From the NCBI RefSeq assembly GCF_015223055.1, contig NZ_JADFBX010000023.1, positions 1 to 59,413 of the forward strand: a stretch of 59,413 nucleotides of DNA. Direction: 5' to 3'. The position numbers and the translations under genes were made by a program. Of this stretch, positions 51,123-59,413 are shown piece by piece. Origin of the DNA: Pedobacter sp. MC2016-24. GTDB lineage: Bacteria > Bacteroidota > Bacteroidia > Sphingobacteriales > Sphingobacteriaceae. The stretch's first letter is position 1, and each line of letters opens with the position of its first letter. Under the pieces are notes generated by a model. The model saw nothing but the letters and a program-made list of their open reading frames with translations, did not search any database and was not told where the DNA came from.

Positions 51123-52024
51123 GGTTCAAAAATAAGGTATGGTTTTAAAAGCGCAATGGTTTCAGGTGTTAAAATCGCGACCCGAGATAAATCAGCAAGT
51201 TCCTTATAGTTGCCATGTTGTTTACGATATTGCACCATCGCATTCACCTGTTTATAACGGATATAAGGATTATTTTTAAAGTCTTCAACCCCCGCCGTAT
51301 TGATGTTGATTTTTCTGATCTTAGTTTCATCGATCCGGACCTGGTCTTTCAGTTCAAGGTACTTCACAGAATCAATTCCAAATACCTCCATCAGTTGTTC
51401 TTTCTTATAAAAACCACCAATGCGGTTGCGGTATTTTACAATGCGATTGGCAAAAGTCATCCCTACCCCCTTTATCAGATCCAGTTCAGTTGTATCCGCA
51501 CCGTTCAGCTCTATCACTTTCAATGCCGGTTTTACAAAGGCGGGCCGCGGTACAAAAGCCCGGTTCTGCTGCTCAGCCTTATTTTTAATGTGCACATAAG
51601 GTGCAAGTTCAGCATACATCCGATCACTAATGGTATACATTTTCCTGAGGTCCTCAGTTTTTCTAAACTGACCACCGCGACTCCTGTAAGTCAGTATGGC
51701 CTGAGCTTGCCTGGCCGATAAACCCAATTTTTGCCATTCTGCACTGCCAATGGTATTCGGATCAAAAATAAAACGTTCTTTAATCCTGGTTTTGGGCTTA
51801 TATTCAACACGATGATGGATCTTCAGCCGGGATGTGTCTTTGCTGTTCAGTGCCGAAAGCTTCAGTACCGCCAACTGCTCCTCTTCATCCACCGGTTCCT
51901 CCGGCTTAACTAAGCTATATATATAAGGAAATAAAGTAATCAATAAAATCAGGACCAGCAGTGCCAGCACACCATTAAATTCACCTTTAGTAAAACCAAA
52001 GTTATTATTAAGCCATCTTTTCAT
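51119..52024 (-). CDS. Membrane protein with three helix-hairpin-helix (ComEA-like) repeats
   Basis: The 301-residue protein has an N-terminal membrane anchor (VLALLVLILLITLFPYIYSL, about residues 19-38) and three helix-hairpin-helix units: LSARQAQAILTYRSRGGQF (about 95-113), VGMTFANRIVKYRNRIGGF (about 185-203) and ININTAGVEDFKNNPYIRY (about 239-257). ComEA-type HhH repeats bind DNA at the cell envelope. The anchor faces it outward or keeps it at the membrane. Its link to apt is only a four-base overlap. A role in DNA uptake is possible but not shown. Confidence 0.82.
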   Translation of the reverse strand: MKRWLNNNFGFTKGEFNGVLALLVLILLITLFPYIYSLVKPEEPVDEEEQLAVLKLSALNSKDTSRLKIHHRVEYKPKTRIKERFIFDPNTIGSAEWQKLGLSARQAQAILTYRSRGGQFRKTEDLRKMYTISDRMYAELAPYVHIKNKAEQQNRAFVPRPAFVKPALKVIELNGADTTELDLIKGVGMTFANRIVKYRNRIGGFYKKEQLMEVFGIDSVKYLELKDQVRIDETKIRKININTAGVEDFKNNPYIRYKQVNAMVQYRKQHGNYKELADLSRVAILTPETIALLKPYLIFEP

Positions 52025-52191
52025 TGGTAAACGTTCAATATTTTCAGTATAAACCTTATTTATAACACCTTACAAACAAATACAAAAGATTAGGCCAGTC
52101 TTCATTCATTCTACTGCTAATGTACTACTGTTATTTAGAATAATAAATCTTATTTTTGAAATTGCTTTACAATGGATTAACCAATTTTTAA

Positions 52192-53943
52192 ATGAAGATC
52201 ATAACTACTAAAGAGTTCGCAAAGGCTACTAAAATTGACAAATTGGGGGTTCCTGGTCTGGCAGAGCTGCTGATGGAAATGATGAAGCTGAACGACATCA
52301 ATAAAGTCTTTTCGCAGAATGAGCATTTCAATGGATTAGAATTTGTAGATAAAATATTAGAAACAATTGGTGTAAGTATAGATTTTGATGAGGATGACCT
52401 CAAAAACATCCCCAAAAAGGGCGGTTTTATAGCCATTGCCAATCACCCTTATGGTGGTGTTGAAGGTCTGGCACTGGTTAAACTGCTCTGCACCGTACGG
52501 CCTGAAGCTAAAGTGATGGTCAACTTTATTCTAAAAAAGATCCCTAACCTGAGTGAATTCTTTGTAGCTGTAAACCCATTTGAAAATGTACAGCACTCCT
52601 CAAGCATCAGTGGCCTGAAGGCAACCTTTGATTTGTTACAAAGCGGTACACCTATTGGAATTTTCCCTGCCGGCGAGGTTTCGACTTTTAGCCTGGACAA
52701 ACAGGAAATCACCGACCGCATATGGCATCCGGTAGTGGGCAAACTCATTGCAAGGGCAAAGTTACCGGTTGTACCCATCTATTTCCACGGCAACAATGGT
52801 GTACTGTTCAATATTTTAAGTTTCATACACCCCACACTCAGAACGGCCAAATTACCATCCGAGTTTTTAAATAAACAGGGACTTAAAATTAAGGTCAGAA
52901 TTGGCAAGCCGATCAATATCGAAGACATCTCATACCGCAACAATACCAATAAGCTACTTGATTTTTTAAGGGCCAGGACTTATGCTTTAGGTACAGGTCT
53001 GGAAGAAGAAAAGAAACTATTCAATCCTATCAACTTATTCAAGATTAAGAAAATACCGCATCCGGTTGTAGAAGAAACGGAACGCAACTTAATTGTAGGG
53101 GAAATTGAAGAACTGGAAAGCTTTAGGGTCTGGGCAGAAAAAAACTACGAAGTTTACATCGTACCTACGGCAGCGATCCCAAACATCCTAAGGGAAATCG
53201 GCCGATTGCGTGAAATCACCTTCAGGGAGGTTGGAGAAGGCACCAATAAAAAGATAGACCTGGACAATTACGACATCTATTACCATCACCTTTTCATCTG
53301 GGATAAGGACCTGCAAAACATAGTAGGCGCCTATCGTATCGGTAAAGGCGATGAGATTTTAAATACCATGGGCCGCCGCGGCTTTTACCTTTCCGAACTG
53401 TTCAAAATTAAGGAACCTTTTTACCCGGTATTGAGAAAAGGTATAGAACTTGGCCGTTCCTGGATCCGCAAAGAGTATCAGCAAAAACCCCTGCCCTTGT
53501 TTTTACTTTGGAAAGGCATTTTAAAATACCTGCTGGATAATCCGCAATACCGCTATATGTTCGGACCGGTAAGTATCAGCAACAATTTCTCTAAATTCTC
53601 TAAGTCGCTCATTGTAGATTACATCACTAAAAATCACTTTGACTATGAGCTGGCGCATTATGTAAAACCCAAAAACAAATTCAAGGCAGATTTATCAGCC
53701 ATCGATAAAGACCTCCTGATTGAAAGCAGCGAATCTTTAAAAGACCTCGACAGTTTGATTTCCGATATTGAGAACTCGCACATTAAAATACCGGTATTGC
53801 TCAGACAGTACATGAATTTAAATGCGAAAATCATTTGTTTCAATATAGATCCCAAGTTTTCAGACTGCCTGGATGGCTTCCTTGTTGTAGATATGCAAAA
53901 CATTCCTTCAGAGATGTTGGAAAAAATCGGCAAGAACTTTTAA
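52192..53943 (+). CDS. Two-domain acyltransferase, OlsF-like (PlsC-type plus GNAT-like OlsB-type)
   Basis: The 583-residue protein joins two acyltransferase domains. The N-terminal part (about residues 60-290) is PlsC-type: IAIANHPYGGVEGLALV with the H-x4-(D/E) catalytic site, and FPAGEVSTF. The C-terminal part (about 310-540) is OlsB/hemolysin-type: YYHHLFIWDKDLQNIVGAYR, RGFYLSELFKI and ELGRSWIRKEYQQKPL. This order matches OlsF proteins, which make ornithine or other amino-acid lipids; Bacteroides glycine lipids use separate GlsB/GlsA genes. The lipid head group (ornithine or glycine) cannot be read here. It has its own strong terminator. Confidence 0.85.
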   Translation: MKIITTKEFAKATKIDKLGVPGLAELLMEMMKLNDINKVFSQNEHFNGLEFVDKILETIGVSIDFDEDDLKNIPKKGGFIAIANHPYGGVEGLALVKLLCTVRPEAKVMVNFILKKIPNLSEFFVAVNPFENVQHSSSISGLKATFDLLQSGTPIGIFPAGEVSTFSLDKQEITDRIWHPVVGKLIARAKLPVVPIYFHGNNGVLFNILSFIHPTLRTAKLPSEFLNKQGLKIKVRIGKPINIEDISYRNNTNKLLDFLRARTYALGTGLEEEKKLFNPINLFKIKKIPHPVVEETERNLIVGEIEELESFRVWAEKNYEVYIVPTAAIPNILREIGRLREITFREVGEGTNKKIDLDNYDIYYHHLFIWDKDLQNIVGAYRIGKGDEILNTMGRRGFYLSELFKIKEPFYPVLRKGIELGRSWIRKEYQQKPLPLFLLWKGILKYLLDNPQYRYMFGPVSISNNFSKFSKSLIVDYITKNHFDYELAHYVKPKNKFKADLSAIDKDLLIESSESLKDLDSLISDIENSHIKIPVLLRQYMNLNAKIICFNIDPKFSDCLDGFLVVDMQNIPSEMLEKIGKNF

Positions 53944-53948
53944 CAAAA

Positions 53949-53981
53949 CAAAAAGCCACGACATCCATCGTGGCTTTTTGT
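53949..53981 (+). terminator. Terminator of the OlsF-like gene
   Basis: AAAAAGCCACGA (53950-53961) and TCGTGGCTTTTT (53968-53979) form a 12-base-pair stem with a 6-base loop and a final T-run, six bases after the stop. Confidence 0.92.
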
Positions 53982-54108
53982 TATCAACTAAACCTAAACT
54001 TTATAAATACTAACCAAATATTTATGCCACAAAAGTAAGGTCATATTGTTAAGGCCTTGTTAATTGTTGATTATCATAAATATTTTTAAAGCGCCTTCAG
54101 GTTTTATT

Positions 54109-54645
54109 TTAGTTCAGGACAAAATTTGGATAGAAATACTGTTTAAGATTCACTACATTATTTGTTTGTGCAGTTGTTTTGGTTCCCATCGTAATACTCG
54201 CCTCAATAATCCACTTGGTTTGATCGGCCGGTTTTCCAGGCGTTAAATTGATGCCCTTTACATAGCCATCTGTCGGCTCTAAAGCTGTAGAAAGGCAAGA
54301 GGCACAGGTATTGATCAATTTAACCCTGCCGGATATTACATCCTGTTTATTTAATAAAAAAGAATTTCCTTTCATCGGTGCCTTGATATATAAAAGAAAT
54401 CCGACCCCATTTGCATTTACATTTGCCGAAAACAACCGGTATTCCCCACTTTTGGGTGTATATTCTTCCGTATTGAAATCCGCATGTTCAGTAAACTGAT
54501 ATTTACAGTTTCCATTTGCAGGACATGGGGTTAAATCCCTTTCTAGGATATGAATTTCATCAGCATCTGATTTGTGCTTGGAGCATGAAATGATACATAG
54601 ACTCAGCACTAAAAATGCCATCAATAACTTAGTTTGCTTGTTCAT
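54109..54645 (-). CDS. Lipoprotein of unknown function
   Basis: The 178-residue protein has a lipoprotein signal ending in LCIISC (C21), then a charged linker and a beta-rich domain with several cysteines (C41, C47, CASC near residues 113-116). No known domain is recognised. Hydrophobic strands (GVGFLLYIKAPM, KWIIEASITMG) suggest a small beta-sandwich in the periplasm or outer membrane. It stands alone between the OlsF-like terminator and a divergent transglutaminase-like gene. Function unknown. Confidence 0.7.
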   Translation of the reverse strand: MNKQTKLLMAFLVLSLCIISCSKHKSDADEIHILERDLTPCPANGNCKYQFTEHADFNTEEYTPKSGEYRLFSANVNANGVGFLLYIKAPMKGNSFLLNKQDVISGRVKLINTCASCLSTALEPTDGYVKGINLTPGKPADQTKWIIEASITMGTKTTAQTNNVVNLKQYFYPNFVLN

Positions 54646-54865
54646 ATTTTTTGCGTTTTCTAATGATACGTAGATTAGCTGCTTTTCGCTACAGCGCCAA
54701 TATTAAGCTTATGTTAAATATTCAAGCCCTTTGATTGCTACTAAACAAGAAAGACATAAACAGCTATAAACGTGACCAATAAGCGACAAAGCAGTGCAAA
54801 AAGGCTTTACAAAAGCACGATTTATATGTATATTTAATGTTACCAGTAAATTAAATTTAAACACC

Positions 54866-56071
54866 ATGAGCCGTTTGCTAAAAATACTCGGTACGCTTAT
54901 AGTCATACAGGTCATCACCCTGAGCACTTATGCTCAGGATAAAAGCTATAATGCCAGTTTTGAATTTTACAATGAGACATTTAATCTTCAGATTGATTCG
55001 TCCATTCTGATTCACACCAAATCTGTGCTTTCTGAGCAATACATTAAGGCATGTTATGACCAAGTTAATGCCGGCAAATACAGGCCCATCATGGATAGTT
55101 TAATCGCTTATAAAACCAAACACCAGCTAAACGACTGGCTTTATTATCAACTCATCAGGAAAACAGCACAATCCATAAGCCCTAAACAAGAAAATTACGA
55201 GCGATACACATTTTACAAATGGTTTTTAATGGGTAAATCGGGATACGATGTGCGCTTAACCATAGCCGACAACCGGATTATATTTTATGCCTATAATGAT
55301 GAGGACATTTCAGATATTCCCTTTCTGTTGTTTAAAAACAAAAAATACATGTGCCTAAACTACCACGATTACGCACATGCAGATCTCAATAAGGTTCCTC
55401 CTTACGATATGATCAATATCCCTGATGCTCAAGATGCATTTTCTTACAAAATCACGCGAATGCCTGATTTTAAACCAGAAAACTATGCCGAGAAAAAACT
55501 GGAGTTCAATTACAAACACAAAATATATCACTTCAACATCAAACTGAATCCTGATGTAGCCGCAATTTTTACCAATTATCCTGTAGTAGACTTTGCCGAT
55601 TATTTTAATATCCCGCTAAGTAAAGAAACTTACGGTTCCTTCATCCCATTGCTAAAAAGTAATGTCAGCCGAATGAGTCAAAAAAAAGGAATCGATTACC
55701 TCATGCGCTTTACCCGTTACGCTTTTCTGTATGAAAGCGATGAAGATAACTTTGGCAAAGAGAAACGCCTGTCGCCAGAAGAGACGCTATTTGCCAAATA
55801 CAGCGATTGTGACGACCGGGCCGCTTTATTCTTTTACCTGGTTAAAGAAATTTACAACCTGCCCATGATTGCCCTCTTATACCCTACACACATTACCATG
55901 GCTGTCCAGTTTGACAAGCCCATTGGCGATCCAATTGTGTACAAAGGCAAAACCTATTCCATGTGCGAGCCCACTCCGCAACAACAGGATCTAAACATCG
56001 GACAAATCGCTGCCAAACTTAAAAACACGGCTTATCAGGTCGTTTATCAGTACGATCCAAAAAACAGGTGA
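54866..56071 (+). CDS. Exported transglutaminase-like protein
   Basis: The 401-residue protein has a signal peptide (LGTLIVIQVITLSTYAQ, to about residue 24). Its C-terminal part holds a transglutaminase-like triad: a cysteine in KYSDCDDRAALFFYL, a histidine in YPTHITMAVQF and an acidic residue in YSMCEPTPQQQ. I start it at ATG 54866; an earlier in-frame ATG at 54794 would add a non-signal extension. It is followed after 62 bases by an MscS gene. A cell-wall or periplasmic peptide-modifying role is plausible, but the substrate is unknown. Confidence 0.75.
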   Translation: MSRLLKILGTLIVIQVITLSTYAQDKSYNASFEFYNETFNLQIDSSILIHTKSVLSEQYIKACYDQVNAGKYRPIMDSLIAYKTKHQLNDWLYYQLIRKTAQSISPKQENYERYTFYKWFLMGKSGYDVRLTIADNRIIFYAYNDEDISDIPFLLFKNKKYMCLNYHDYAHADLNKVPPYDMINIPDAQDAFSYKITRMPDFKPENYAEKKLEFNYKHKIYHFNIKLNPDVAAIFTNYPVVDFADYFNIPLSKETYGSFIPLLKSNVSRMSQKKGIDYLMRFTRYAFLYESDEDNFGKEKRLSPEETLFAKYSDCDDRAALFFYLVKEIYNLPMIALLYPTHITMAVQFDKPIGDPIVYKGKTYSMCEPTPQQQDLNIGQIAAKLKNTAYQVVYQYDPKNR

Positions 56072-56133
56072 GCTGAACTGCACAACTTGGCATAAATACT
56101 GCTAGTGAATAGCGAATTAAACTACTGAATAAT

Positions 56134-58491
56134 ATGTCTTTAAAGGCTTTCCAAAGAAACCACATCAGGGTATTTTTACTGCTGATCTGTTTCCTGGCCA
56201 CACTTCAACATACTTTTGCTCAAAAACAACCCAAAAAAAGTAAACATCTGGCTACTGAGACCGAAATCCCATTACTGGTCAACAAAGTAGAAAGCTATAC
56301 CTTAACAGTCGACAAGAACAACTTTATCCTAAAAAAAGGTTTTGATTTCAGCGCAGTTGAAAAAACGTTGCCTGATATTGAGAAAAAGCTCAAAGCCTTT
56401 AAACTAAAGTTTGAACAACAGGGACAAAAGATGAACCTCCGTAGTTTAAACAGTGCAGTTATTTTATTGAAAGAGCAGTCAGGCAACCTGACCGTATATA
56501 AAAACATACTGACCGACTATAACGAACAAATCACCAAAAGCAATATAGAGGTTAAAAAGATACTCAGTGACCCCGACCTCAATGTAATCATACCAGATTC
56601 CGTATTAAATGAGCAGCTGAACGATTTGCTAACAGAATCCAGGCTTGTAGATACACTCCAGAGAAGAATGCTCTCCAAGGTAAACCTATTACGCAACAGA
56701 TTGTCGATCAATATGCTCCAATTGAACGACCTTTCTTCTGACATGACTTATTTGTCTATTTCCAAAAAGATGAACATGTTCTCCAAAGAGGAACCTGCAT
56801 TATTTAGTCTGAAGTTAAATCAATATCCACAAAGCTTTCCGCAAATTATTGCCGATGCTTTTCAACGCTCCTGGAAGATCATAAAAATCTATCTGCCCGG
56901 CAAAATCCATATCGTAACCATTTCACTATTGGTTTTCATTTTTACTACAGTATGGCTCCTTTCCAACCTGCGGCGAATCAGGAAACAAGAGGATGCGGCA
57001 ACTGTGCTTTTGCAGGTAAATTTTCTAAAACGCGGCATCCTGGTCGGATCATTAATGGCCTTATTTACCTATGCACCATTATTTTTCGGCAATCCAACCA
57101 TGTCTTTATTACATGCTATCGAAGCCTTAAGACTGCTATGCCTTTGTTTTCTGATCTGGCCGTTCCTAGCCAAAAGTTCCAGGCTAATGTGGACTGGACT
57201 TATCCTGCTCTGGTTTTTCTACGCTACAGACGATATATTACTTGACACTGCTTTTGGAGAGCGCTGGGGACTATTTATTGCTGGCATCTGGCTCATACTA
57301 CTTTGCGTAAAAATGATCCGCCAAAACAAACCATTCTTTATCCATATCGAAGAATCACCTGCTACTAAAGCCATCCTCATTTTTACACTGGCACAGGTGG
57401 TGCTCTCTGTGTTATTCAATTTAACAGGATTACTTAGTCTGGCAAAAATATTTGGCGTAAGTGCCATTCAATCCCTGATGCTTGGTATTTCGTTGAAAGT
57501 AGTCTGCACGATGGTATTAGAAGCCATTTATCTGCAAACTGAAGCTTATCACGATAGCCGTTTCTCTGACTTTATCAATTTCAAAGAACTGCAACACCGT
57601 TTTCAGCGCAACTTATGGATTATAGCTTTAATCATTTGGGTAATCGGCCTGATCCGGAACCTCACTCTATACGACCTGCTGATCAATCTGAGTTCCATCT
57701 TCTTTTACACACAAAGAAGTATCGGCAGCTATCAGTTTACATTTGCCAGTATCGCCATTTTCTTCTGTATCATCTGGCTGTCTTCCCTGATATCCGGTTT
57801 CATCAGTTTTTTCTTCGGGCATGAAAAAGCAACCGCAGGTGGTAAACGTAGTGGTCTAAATTCAATGATGCTCCTGGTTCGTTTAGGCATATGGACTGTC
57901 GGTTTCCTCATTGCAGTAGCTGCTGCAGGCATCCCGATTGATAAACTATCGATTATGCTGGGCGCATTGGGTGTAGGTATTGGTTTCGGTTTACAAAACA
58001 TCGTGAACAACCTGGTGTCCGGCGTCATCCTGGCTTTTGAGCGTCCGATACAAATTGGTGACCAGATTGAAATTGGCAATAAATCTGGTACGGTTAAAGA
58101 AATTGGTGTACGCTCCAGTAAAATCCACAATGCCGAAGGCGCAGATATCATTGTCCCCAATGGGGATCTGCTTTCCCAGCACCTGATCAACTGGACCATG
58201 CAAGACCGCAGCAAAAGGGTGGAATTTTCAATTGGCGTGCCGTATAGTACCGATTTAGATCAGGCAAAAGATTTAATCGCCGAAAAGCTAAAATTGAATG
58301 AAAATATCCTCCAAAACCCTGCACCAGTAATCATAGTACAGGATTTTGGAGAATATGCCATCAGCATCCGGATCCTATTCTGGATCGCAGATCTTTCCGT
58401 TGCCGGGTCTATGCGTTCAACAGCAATGATCGACACCAAGAAAGTATTGTCTGAAGCCGGAATTCAGCTACAAGTACGACCTTTGAGTTGA
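56134..58491 (+). CDS. Large MscS-family mechanosensitive channel
   Basis: The 785-residue protein has a signal peptide (to about residue 31, TFAQ), a large periplasmic helical domain (about 40-260) and about eight to nine membrane spans (about 265-640). The MscS core follows (LGALGVGIGFGLQNIVNNLV, about 610-630, the pore helix; then FERPIQIGDQIEIGNKSGTV and IVPNGDLLSQHLINWTM). It resembles MscK/YbdG-like large channels that release solutes on osmotic downshock. It lies 62 bases after the transglutaminase-like gene and likely shares its transcript. Confidence 0.9.
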   Translation: MSLKAFQRNHIRVFLLLICFLATLQHTFAQKQPKKSKHLATETEIPLLVNKVESYTLTVDKNNFILKKGFDFSAVEKTLPDIEKKLKAFKLKFEQQGQKMNLRSLNSAVILLKEQSGNLTVYKNILTDYNEQITKSNIEVKKILSDPDLNVIIPDSVLNEQLNDLLTESRLVDTLQRRMLSKVNLLRNRLSINMLQLNDLSSDMTYLSISKKMNMFSKEEPALFSLKLNQYPQSFPQIIADAFQRSWKIIKIYLPGKIHIVTISLLVFIFTTVWLLSNLRRIRKQEDAATVLLQVNFLKRGILVGSLMALFTYAPLFFGNPTMSLLHAIEALRLLCLCFLIWPFLAKSSRLMWTGLILLWFFYATDDILLDTAFGERWGLFIAGIWLILLCVKMIRQNKPFFIHIEESPATKAILIFTLAQVVLSVLFNLTGLLSLAKIFGVSAIQSLMLGISLKVVCTMVLEAIYLQTEAYHDSRFSDFINFKELQHRFQRNLWIIALIIWVIGLIRNLTLYDLLINLSSIFFYTQRSIGSYQFTFASIAIFFCIIWLSSLISGFISFFFGHEKATAGGKRSGLNSMMLLVRLGIWTVGFLIAVAAAGIPIDKLSIMLGALGVGIGFGLQNIVNNLVSGVILAFERPIQIGDQIEIGNKSGTVKEIGVRSSKIHNAEGADIIVPNGDLLSQHLINWTMQDRSKRVEFSIGVPYSTDLDQAKDLIAEKLKLNENILQNPAPVIIVQDFGEYAISIRILFWIADLSVAGSMRSTAMIDTKKVLSEAGIQLQVRPLS

Positions 58492-58501
58492 TAATCTGGC
58501 A

Positions 58502-59140
58502 CTAAGCCACCACAACCTGTCCAATGTATTCACTAGTTGAAGCCAGCTTTCTGTTTTTAGAATAAAAACTGATGTAACAATGCACTTTGTGTTTACTAAA
58601 AGTAGGTGGAAGCAGTATTTTGACGCGCGCTACTTTCCTTTTTACGGCATCTTTTAATATACAAAGTTTTTTTTCAATAGGATCGTACACAACAACGGTA
58701 ACCAGATCGTCGGCAGCACGTAAAAGCATGAAATTGCCATTAGTCCAACTGAATTCTATTGCACCACTTTCTACAGAATCCACTTCAGGTCGCCAACAAC
58801 CCATGAGCTCCCCTTTACTAAACAAGAATTTAGGCAAATCAATCTGCTGTTCTGGATAAGCCCCCACAATGGTATGCAATAAGCTATACGAAATTACATC
58901 ATTCATTGGAGTACTCTTCTTAAAATTCTGGAAACGATCATTAATCAGATCCTGAACCCCACTAAGAAAGCCCCATACCAAACCCATTTTGTTTTGCTGC
59001 GCCAATTGAGCAGTTGTTGCTGGTTTAGTGCTTAATTTGGGCAAACCCCGCATATAATCAACACCACGCCAGCTTGCACCTACTACTGCACCTACTTTTC
59101 CTGAGAATCCACCAAGAATTCCTTTTTTAATTCTTCCCAT
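58502..59140 (-). CDS. DUF6266-like protein
   Basis: The 212-residue protein starts with MGRIKKGILGGFSGKVGAVV, the signature of the Bacteroidota DUF6266 group (GIxGGFSGKVGxVVG, then GxxYMRG and LPKLSTKPATTAQLAQQNKM). The remainder looks beta-rich, with a C-terminal stretch of strands (ARVKILLPPTFSKHKVHCYI). No signal peptide is present. The family function is unknown to me. An array of 11-bp repeats lies upstream of it. Confidence 0.75.
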   Translation of the reverse strand: MGRIKKGILGGFSGKVGAVVGASWRGVDYMRGLPKLSTKPATTAQLAQQNKMGLVWGFLSGVQDLINDRFQNFKKSTPMNDVISYSLLHTIVGAYPEQQIDLPKFLFSKGELMGCWRPEVDSVESGAIEFSWTNGNFMLLRAADDLVTVVVYDPIEKKLCILKDAVKRKVARVKILLPPTFSKHKVHCYISFYSKNRKLASTSEYIGQVVVA

Positions 59141-59265
59141 TTTTTTAAGATTTAAATTTATAATTAATTAACTACAAGCAATATACATCATTTAAAAAAG
59201 GATTCAAAATCTAACTGACCTGGCACTGCTGCGGCAATACCAGATCTTCAGTCTAAAAAAAAGAC

Positions 59266-59351
59266 ACACATAGTTTACACATTGCTCACACATTGTTCGC
59301 AAAATGGGGGTCTTTCATGCGCTTTCTGTGGAGAATGTGTGAACAATGTGT
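59266..59351. repeat. 11-bp repeat array, three direct and two inverted copies
   Basis: Three head-to-tail 11-mers lie at 59266-59276 (ACACATAGTTT), 59277-59287 (ACACATTGCTC) and 59288-59298 (ACACATTGTTC). On the other strand, GAACAATGTGT at 59341-59351 is the exact inverse of the third copy, and 59330-59340 is a copy with two mismatches. The 11-base period is close to one helical turn. It lies upstream of the DUF6266-like gene. Confidence 0.7.
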
Positions 59352-59413
59352 GAATGATTGATTTTCCGGTGAAGAACGGGTTCCGTCTTGTCACCTCAAA
59401 TGGCTTGTTACCC

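Overview
The window looks like chromosomal core DNA from a Bacteroidota bacterium, most likely of the family Sphingobacteriaceae (Pedobacter-like). The reasons are a SusC/SusD pair with a FecR-type regulator, Bacteroidota-type promoters (TTG, 18-19 bases, TAnnTTTG), start codons mostly without Shine-Dalgarno sequences, a DnaE with a fused N-terminal exonuclease, DUF6520 and DUF6266 proteins, and the gene order tRNAs-tuf-tRNA-Trp-secE-nusG-rplKAJL-rpoBC. The genus is inferred, not proven. I see no prophage, insertion sequence, CRISPR array or rRNA operon, and no gene-free stretch above 300 bases. The longest gaps (1343-1628, 22279-22569, 24529-24782, 59141-59413) hold promoters, terminators, palindromes or short repeats.

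Layout. 1-7.7 kb: sugar MFS transporter (-), split transketolase (+), an ECF sigma factor / membrane anti-sigma-like / exported Spy-like trio, a class III aminotransferase, a DUF58 protein and thioredoxin. 7.7-14.3 kb: dnaE, a lipocalin, malate dehydrogenase and a retropepsin-like protein. 14.3-22.3 kb is the accessory part: an AraC-family regulator, a MauE/DoxX redox membrane protein and a small exported DUF6520 protein (+), facing a FecR-SusC-SusD operon (-) that has no sigma-factor gene beside it. 22.5-33.5 kb: gyrB, an OmpH-like lipoprotein, nucleoside deaminase, S4 protein, dapD, two glycosyltransferases, then three tRNA/translation genes (Sua5-type, CCA-adding enzyme, miaA) with a pRiA4b ORF-3-like protein, and a DUF3467 protein. 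33.5-46.9 kb (-): a long transcription-translation block from a strong promoter at 46.9 kb through four tRNAs, tuf, tRNA-Trp, secE, nusG, rplKAJL and rpoBC. 47-48.6 kb: hpf, xerC-like recombinase and rpsU. 48.7-59.4 kb: a small membrane protein, acyl-CoA dehydrogenase, apt, a helix-hairpin-helix protein, a two-domain acyltransferase (OlsF-like), a lipoprotein, a transglutaminase-like exported protein, an MscS channel, a DUF6266 protein and an array of 11-bp repeats at the window edge.

How the genes work together. The largest unit is the information-processing block. hpf and rpsU, just upstream of it, both carry near-perfect Shine-Dalgarno sequences, which is unusual in this phylum and fits control through the bS21-masked anti-SD of 16S rRNA. 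The other notable unit is the 14.3-22.3 kb region. There a FecR/SusCD operon without a local sigma factor, without an ATG for fecR and with palindromes upstream lies opposite a small redox-membrane/secreted-peptide locus with its own AraC regulator. These two are the best candidates for undescribed biology here.
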